The notes under the pieces were generated by a model. The model worked only from the letters and a program-made list of their open reading frames with translations, was not told where the DNA came from and did not search any database. The position numbers and the translations under genes are program-made. Shown in pieces: positions 30,465-35,222 of a stretch of DNA of 35,222 bases. Every line of letters begins with the position of its first letter. The first letter of the stretch is position 1. Location: assembly GCA_034101475.1 (NCBI GenBank), contig JAXEJQ010000067.1, positions 1 through 35,222 of the forward strand, in the 5' to 3' direction. The stretch is from Limivivens sp034101475 (GTDB lineage Bacteria > Bacillota > Clostridia > Lachnospirales > Lachnospiraceae).

Positions 30465-32190
30465 GGTCAGCCACCTCCCTTTCCATAACCGGAATGCGTA
30501 TTTCAATTTTTGTCCCCACATTATATTCGCTGGTAACCTGAATTCCATATTCCTCGCCGTAAAACAGATGGATGCGGTCCACGACATTTTTGACACCGAA
30601 GCCGGAATAGATGGCGGAGGGATTCTTCATGCCGATTCCGTCATCCGTAATGGTAAAATAGATGTCATTGCCGATGCGCTCCCCTTTGATTTCAATAAAC
30701 CCTTTTCCGATCTTAGCCTCCAGCCCGTGGTACATGGCGTTTTCCACAAAGGGCTGAAGAATCAGTTTAATGATATGGAGGTCCAGAATATCCTCCTCAA
30801 TTTCCAGAATCAGTTCAAAACGGTTTTCATACCGGAGATCCTGAATCTGCATGTACTTTTGGATGTAATCAATTTCTTCCCGGATCCGGATTTCACTTTT
30901 TCCGCTGCTCAGGGAAATTTTGAAAATATCGGACAGGGCCCCAACCATCGTGGCGATTTCCATCTGATTTTCGATTTCTGCCTTGCAGTAGATGGAATCC
31001 AGGGTATTGTAGAGAAAATGGGGGTTAATCTGGGCCTGGAGAAGCAGAAGTTCCGATTCACGCTCCTTCAGGCGAAGCGACAGCAGACGCTCCTTCAGCT
31101 CAATATTATGATTCACGGTTTCCTTCAGGGTGTTGCCGATCTCACCGATTTCACTGTCATCAAATTCCTCCGTAATGTTCCGGCTGCCCTCCCGGACCTC
31201 CGCCAGAACCCGTTCCAGCTTGCCCAGAGGCTTGTAGATCTGGTGGCTCACCAGATTGGAAATCAGGATACAGGCAATCAGGATCAGAAAGCCTACGGCA
31301 AAAACCATAGTCCGAAGATAAACGCTTTCCCGGCTGAGCTCCGTGGTGTCAATGCCGTTGACAATTTTCCAGCCGGTCACAGAATTGGTGCATTCTGTAA
31401 AAAGGAAGGGCTCGGGACCGGCCTGGGAAAGATAGGCCGCGTACATTTTATCAGAATATTCCTGGGTGTTGGTGTGGTAGACCAGGGAATCGTCTGATTT
31501 GTGGTCCACAATCATCAGAGTGTCGCTGTTGAAATCTGTGCCGCTGCCCACCAGAGTGGTGGACAGGAAGGACTTTGTGAGGAGAAGCACCAGCATGCCC
31601 TGCTTTTCCCAGGTCTGGAGATCTTTGATTTCCTTCACCAGAGATACGGTATTGGGATCCTGGAAGCTGGAGAGCACATTGCCTCCAAAATAAACTTCTT
31701 TTCCTTCACTGGCATCGGCAATCTGATACCAGTCCTCCGATGTACAGTCCTTCTCTTTATAATAATCAAGATAATCGCCAAGAGAGGTGTTGGTTTTATT
31801 CCAGAAATAATAACGGCCTTTTTCGTCAAAGACAGCGACGCCTTTCACCAGATCGCTCTGGCCCTCGAGCTGACGGCAGAGCCTGGACAGAGCCAGCTCC
31901 TCACTGGAGCGGTAATAGGGGCCCTCCCGGTCATTGGGAGCTTCCAGGATTTTCAGAAAATCTGTGCTCAGAAAGACGGAGCGGACCAGATCATTCATGG
32001 CCTGAAGCTTGTCGTTCAGAATGCCGTTGAAGGTCTGAAGATTGGCCTGATAGGCGGTGCGGTAATTCTCTTCGATTTTGTTTTTGCAGATATGCCAGGA
32101 GGTCATCGTGACGGTCAGGGTCGCAAAAAGAGTCAGAATCAGAAGAGAGGCCAGAATCTGGGTGCGCAGCGAGTGCTTTCGTTTTTTCAT
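30442..32190 (-). CDS. YesM-type sensor histidine kinase
   Basis: This encodes 582 residues. ATG 32190 is chosen because AAGGATGA precedes it at normal spacing; ATG 32199 overlaps that site. A first membrane helix lies at about residues 12-34, an extracellular sensor domain at about 35-275, a second helix at about 280-302 and a HAMP segment (KPLGKLERVLAEVREGSR). The His_kinase domain carries the phospho-acceptor H391 in QINPHFLYNTLDSI, followed by a HATPase domain (LQPFVENAMYHGLE, TDDGIGM). It senses an extracellular sugar or the loaded binding protein and phosphorylates the coupled response regulator. Confidence 0.95.
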   Translation of the reverse strand: MKKRKHSLRTQILASLLILTLFATLTVTMTSWHICKNKIEENYRTAYQANLQTFNGILNDKLQAMNDLVRSVFLSTDFLKILEAPNDREGPYYRSSEELALSRLCRQLEGQSDLVKGVAVFDEKGRYYFWNKTNTSLGDYLDYYKEKDCTSEDWYQIADASEGKEVYFGGNVLSSFQDPNTVSLVKEIKDLQTWEKQGMLVLLLTKSFLSTTLVGSGTDFNSDTLMIVDHKSDDSLVYHTNTQEYSDKMYAAYLSQAGPEPFLFTECTNSVTGWKIVNGIDTTELSRESVYLRTMVFAVGFLILIACILISNLVSHQIYKPLGKLERVLAEVREGSRNITEEFDDSEIGEIGNTLKETVNHNIELKERLLSLRLKERESELLLLQAQINPHFLYNTLDSIYCKAEIENQMEIATMVGALSDIFKISLSSGKSEIRIREEIDYIQKYMQIQDLRYENRFELILEIEEDILDLHIIKLILQPFVENAMYHGLEAKIGKGFIEIKGERIGNDIYFTITDDGIGMKNPSAIYSGFGVKNVVDRIHLFYGEEYGIQVTSEYNVGTKIEIRIPVMEREVADHAESGGD

Positions 32191-32218
32191 GGTGATCATC
32201 CTTGTATGAAGAAATTCG

Positions 32219-32280
32219 TTTTGCAGGCAGAGGTACGTTTAGCTTCGCAAGCAGAAGTACGCTTTGCAGGCAGAGGTACA
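32219..32280. repeat. three 19-bp direct repeats
   Basis: Imperfect copies of YTTGCAGGCAGAGGTACG start at 32219, 32243 and 32262; the middle copy differs at a few positions. They lie just upstream of the kinase gene, in its probable leader or promoter. They could be regulator sites or a small repeat array. Confidence 0.65.
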
Positions 32281-32399
32281 TATTCGAAATCTGCTGCAAA
32301 ATGTACAGAACGCATGGAACGTGGAGTGTTTTGATTCTGAAATCATTATAACCGAAAACAAAGAGAAAAGCACTCTGTTTTTGTGATCTTTTCGGGAAA

Positions 32400-32815
32400 A
32401 GGGTGGAAAGCAGGCAAAGCAGAGGCGGAGAAACCGGGAAAACGGGATGGATGCGGACGGGCAGCGTAGAAGGACACCGCAGGTGCCGGAAGGCAGGTCC
32501 TGTGACACGCTGCGTTTCCTGCTCGGGCTGCGCGCCGGTTTGCCGCCATTCGCGCAAACTCGCCTTCGGCACTTCCCGCTGCTTGCGCAGCTCCAGTTAT
32601 CAGAACACCAGACTGCTCTGTGCCTCCGGCTCAAACAGACGCTCGGTGGCGGCAGCTAGCGCAGCCCTCCCGACGGAAGCCTCGCTATCGTCACAGGGAC
32701 TCTGTCCTTCCGTTCCCCTGCGGCTGTTCGCGGCCGGCCTCGTTTGGTCATCGGTATGCCGAGAGGCAAAGCCTGGCCGACAGTGCTGCGCTCCGTTGGA
32801 GTTTCGCCCTTAATT
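32400..32815. other. GC-rich island without a convincing gene
   Basis: About 415 bases are far more GC-rich than the AT-rich DNA that follows. A purine-rich beginning (32400-32455) leads to a CpG-rich body. Several frames on both strands are open, but none has a ribosome site or a plausible protein composition, which is what high GC alone would give. I seem to recall similar stretches repeated in Lachnospiraceae genomes, but that is memory, not a check. It may be a dispersed non-coding repeat, a remnant, or a structured RNA. Confidence 0.5.
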
Positions 32816-32991
32816 GTCATTATCAGTATTGGGATGTGTTTTATAATTTGTTAGAAAAGTATAATAGAATGTAAAAAATGTAGCAAAAAGATGCAGATTA
32901 TGTAATCTGGAAAAATATGCCCCTTTTTATTATATAATTTAAACCAGAGTTAATAAAACTAAGAAAAAATTAAGAACAGGGAGGAATGAAA
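32816..32991. other. AT-rich leader of the mosaic protein gene
   Basis: This stretch is strongly AT-rich. TATAAT occurs at 32860-32865 and 32933-32938, but neither has a clear -35 element, so the promoter is not assigned. AGGGAGG at 32978-32984 is the ribosome site. Confidence 0.45.
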
Positions 32992-35220
32992 ATGGAAAAC
33001 AAGAAGTGTGTTAAATGGATATTAATGATGTTTGTAATTGTTTTAGCGGGTTCTTTTCAGGTAAAGGCTTATGCTTATGAGAAGGCATGGTTTCCGGCAA
33101 GAGTTATGAATATCTCACAAATAGCTTATGAAGCCTGGACTGGTAATGGAAAAAATACAGATGCATCTCATGGGACGTGTAATGCAATAGATATTCTCCC
33201 AGGTGGGAACGTATTTGCTCCATTTACTGGAAAAATTGTATATGTGAATACTCGATGGGGATATGTTTTGTTCCAAAGTATTGATAGAGTTTATTTTGCA
33301 GATGGCAGTCTTGATTATATGACTGTAGGATTTATGCATGATTCTGATATATCAGATTTACATGTGAATCAATTAATCAGGCAAGGAACTGATTTTTATC
33401 AAGCAGGAAGAATGGGAAATGGAAATCCTGAGTTATATTGGGGGGCTCATGTAGATATCAGTGTTTTTAGAGGGGCAATTAATTCCGTATCAGTTCTAGG
33501 AAAAGGTGATACATATGCGTATGATGCGTTTTATATTAACAGAAATATGACGAGATCAGTTATTAACCCGGGTATTATGGAGTCTGGGAATTATATCACC
33601 AATGGAAATATTTCAGATTGGAGCAGGGCATGGAGAAATTTAGACTCAACAGATTCAACATCACCGATAATATCAAATGATAATACATATTATCCAGCAT
33701 GTAGCTCTGCCCATACAAGTATTGTGTCTGCATTGCAGTCCATTGGGGTTGATTCCAGCTTTTCGAATCGATCGAATATAGCAGCGCTGAATGGAATTTC
33801 AAATTATTCCGGGACAAGTGCGCAAAATATTCAAATGCTTAATTTATTGAAACAAGGAAAATTAGTAAAAGAAAAGAAAACAGTACAGGCAGATACTACC
33901 CCACCGACAATTTCAAATGTAAGTGTTTCGGATGTATCTCATAATGGGTATACAATAACTTGTATTGTCACAGATAATCAAGCAGTAGATCGTGTACAGT
34001 TTCCGACATGGACGGCATATAATGATCAGGATGATATAGACGGGAATTGGTGGACTTCGGCTGCAAGCCGTGGAAGCAGGAGTGGTGATACCTACACATT
34101 CCGGGTTGATGGAACCAGTCATAACAATGAGTGCGGTGATTATGTTACCCATATTTATGCGTTTGATTCATCTGGAAATTATACATCAGTTGCGGTGCCC
34201 ACTGTAAAGGTGAGTGATTTTGTTTATAATCCCGGAAAAACCATTTCTGATGGTATTTACAATATCGTCAGTACCGTAGACAGCAACTATGAAATCAGTG
34301 TATATCATAATTTGAACGATTCAGGTACCAATCTGCATCTGTGGTCAAGGATCTCAACCAACAAATATTCAAAGTTCGAATTTACTTATATGGGAGATGG
34401 ATATTATCGCATAAAAAGTGTAGGATCCGGACTGGTACTGGATGTATGGGGTGCAGGAGGAAGCGGCTCAAATTTGGTACAGCATTCATCTAACGGAGGA
34501 CATAATCAGCTCTTTCGAGTATATCCTTCCTCAAATGGCGGATATTATCTGGTACCGAAAAATGCTCAGAATTGCTGTATTGACCTGGAAGGTGGAAAGG
34601 CATTCAGCGGAAATAATGTTCGTATCTGGACGGAAAATTATTCAAAAGCAGAAAGCTGGTTACTGATAAAACGTGAAAGTTCGGTAACTGCAGCAACGAA
34701 GAAGAACCAGACAATCTCCGCAAACAGCGTTATAAAGACATATGGTAATCATCCATTTTTAATTGGTGCCAAAACCTCCGGAAACGGAAAACTTACTTAT
34801 AAATCCAGCAATACAAAAATAGCAGCTGTTTCGAACAGCGGAAAAGTAACAATTAAGGGAATCGGAATTGCAAAGATAACCATTACCGCAGCAGAAACAT
34901 CAACATATAAGAAAGCTGCAAAGACGATTACCGTAACTGTTCGTCCGAAATCCACAACTCTTTCAAGCTTGAAAAACAGTAAATCAAAGAAACTGACGAT
35001 TGCATGGAAACGAAATTCAACAGTGTCCGGATATATTATTCAGACGGCAACAAACAGTTCGTTCCATAATGCCAAAAGCTATAAGGTAACAGGCAATCGG
35101 ACTTTGAAAAAAACAATCTCTGTTTCAAAAGGAAAAACCTATTATGTAAGAATATGCACTTACAAGGGGAGTATTCAGTCTGCATGGAGTGGAGTAAAGA
35201 AAATTAAGATTCGAAAGTGA
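32992..35220 (+). CDS. secreted mosaic protein: M23-like, GBS-Bsp-like, ricin-type lectin, Ig/FN3 modules
   Basis: This encodes 742 residues. ATG 32992 is preferred because the ribosome site lies seven bases before it; ATG 32986 is too close. A signal peptide (cleavage near AYA, residue 29) is followed by an M23/LytM-like domain (about 45-160) with H60, D67, H153 and D155, but the spacing and an Asp in the usual HxH pair suggest it has lost zinc-peptidase activity. Residues about 233-296 hold a YYPACSSAHTSIVSALQSIG / ISNYSGTSAQNIQMLNLLKQGK segment. A GBS-Bsp-like domain (about 303-405), a ricin-type beta-trefoil (about 413-560), a Big-like domain (about 566-653) and an FN3-like end follow. 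It probably binds cell wall and carbohydrate outside the cell. Its AT-rich codon use differs from its neighbours, especially in the first half. Confidence 0.85.
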   Translation: MENKKCVKWILMMFVIVLAGSFQVKAYAYEKAWFPARVMNISQIAYEAWTGNGKNTDASHGTCNAIDILPGGNVFAPFTGKIVYVNTRWGYVLFQSIDRVYFADGSLDYMTVGFMHDSDISDLHVNQLIRQGTDFYQAGRMGNGNPELYWGAHVDISVFRGAINSVSVLGKGDTYAYDAFYINRNMTRSVINPGIMESGNYITNGNISDWSRAWRNLDSTDSTSPIISNDNTYYPACSSAHTSIVSALQSIGVDSSFSNRSNIAALNGISNYSGTSAQNIQMLNLLKQGKLVKEKKTVQADTTPPTISNVSVSDVSHNGYTITCIVTDNQAVDRVQFPTWTAYNDQDDIDGNWWTSAASRGSRSGDTYTFRVDGTSHNNECGDYVTHIYAFDSSGNYTSVAVPTVKVSDFVYNPGKTISDGIYNIVSTVDSNYEISVYHNLNDSGTNLHLWSRISTNKYSKFEFTYMGDGYYRIKSVGSGLVLDVWGAGGSGSNLVQHSSNGGHNQLFRVYPSSNGGYYLVPKNAQNCCIDLEGGKAFSGNNVRIWTENYSKAESWLLIKRESSVTAATKKNQTISANSVIKTYGNHPFLIGAKTSGNGKLTYKSSNTKIAAVSNSGKVTIKGIGIAKITITAAETSTYKKAAKTITVTVRPKSTTLSSLKNSKSKKLTIAWKRNSTVSGYIIQTATNSSFHNAKSYKVTGNRTLKKTISVSKGKTYYVRICTYKGSIQSAWSGVKKIKIRK

Positions 35221-35222
35221 TC

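Noticed and set aside
29427..31497. Long plus-strand open frames across the two-component genes
   Set aside because: They are antisense shadows of the kinase and regulator, whose motifs are complete.
32219..32280. Considered as a CRISPR array
   Set aside because: Only three imperfect 19-bp copies with almost no spacer between them, and no cas genes in the window.
32403..32813. 136-codon frame in the GC-rich island
   Set aside because: No ribosome site, odd Cys-, Arg- and Ser-rich composition, and equally open frames on the other strand; treated as non-coding.

Overview
The window reads as a chromosomal segment of a Gram-positive, anaerobic gut-type Clostridia, most likely Lachnospiraceae. 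This is inferred from moderate GC, AGGAGG-type ribosome sites, TTGaca/TATAAT promoters, the gdpP-rplI-dnaB cluster, a MecA adaptor, an 8Fe ferredoxin, DUF1858, BspA-like repeat surface proteins and a YesMN-controlled sugar ABC locus without its own ATPase. No rRNA, tRNA, CRISPR array, transposase or phage gene was found.

Layout. 1-2000: a 61-nt nested palindrome, a small secreted two-domain protein and a GNAT acetyltransferase. 1893-6864: housekeeping run gdpP (c-di-AMP phosphodiesterase), rplI, dnaB, then a MerR-type protein with a 14-residue tandem repeat. 6972-7577: divergent pair of a 56-aa ferredoxin and a DUF1858 protein, with back-to-back promoters. 7674-8423: mecA. 8480-9210: a perfect palindrome, an AT-rich gap and a small uncertain ORF. 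9394-11088: membrane-anchored SH3/GH18 protein. 11308-13427: azlCD facing a LysR regulator. 13428-15866: secreted transglutaminase/BspA-repeat protein. 15997-18412: MATE exporter divergent from an AraC regulator. 18482-20572: HD-NUDIX fusion enzyme and a DUF554 membrane protein. 20688-23495: unknown 324-aa protein, aldo/keto reductase and a CwlD-like amidase.

23623-32190, all on the minus strand, is one carbohydrate module. A YesM-type histidine kinase and YesN-type regulator lie upstream of a solute-binding protein, two permeases, an (alpha/alpha)6-barrel glycosidase and a zinc polyol-type dehydrogenase. The likely flow is sensing, sugar import, cytoplasmic hydrolysis, then oxidation of a released sugar or polyol. 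A hairpin with a T-run after the binding-protein gene probably sets its excess over the permeases.

32191-32991 holds three 19-bp repeats, a GC-rich non-coding island and an AT-rich leader. 32992-35220 is an AT-rich secreted mosaic protein (degenerate M23-like, GBS-Bsp-like, ricin-type lectin, Ig-like, FN3-like), probably acquired or fast-evolving.

The best leads for something new are the intergenic palindromes (one seen in two copies), the HD-NUDIX fusion, the unrecognised 324-aa protein and the GC island. I do not see clear evidence of a wholly new multi-gene system.
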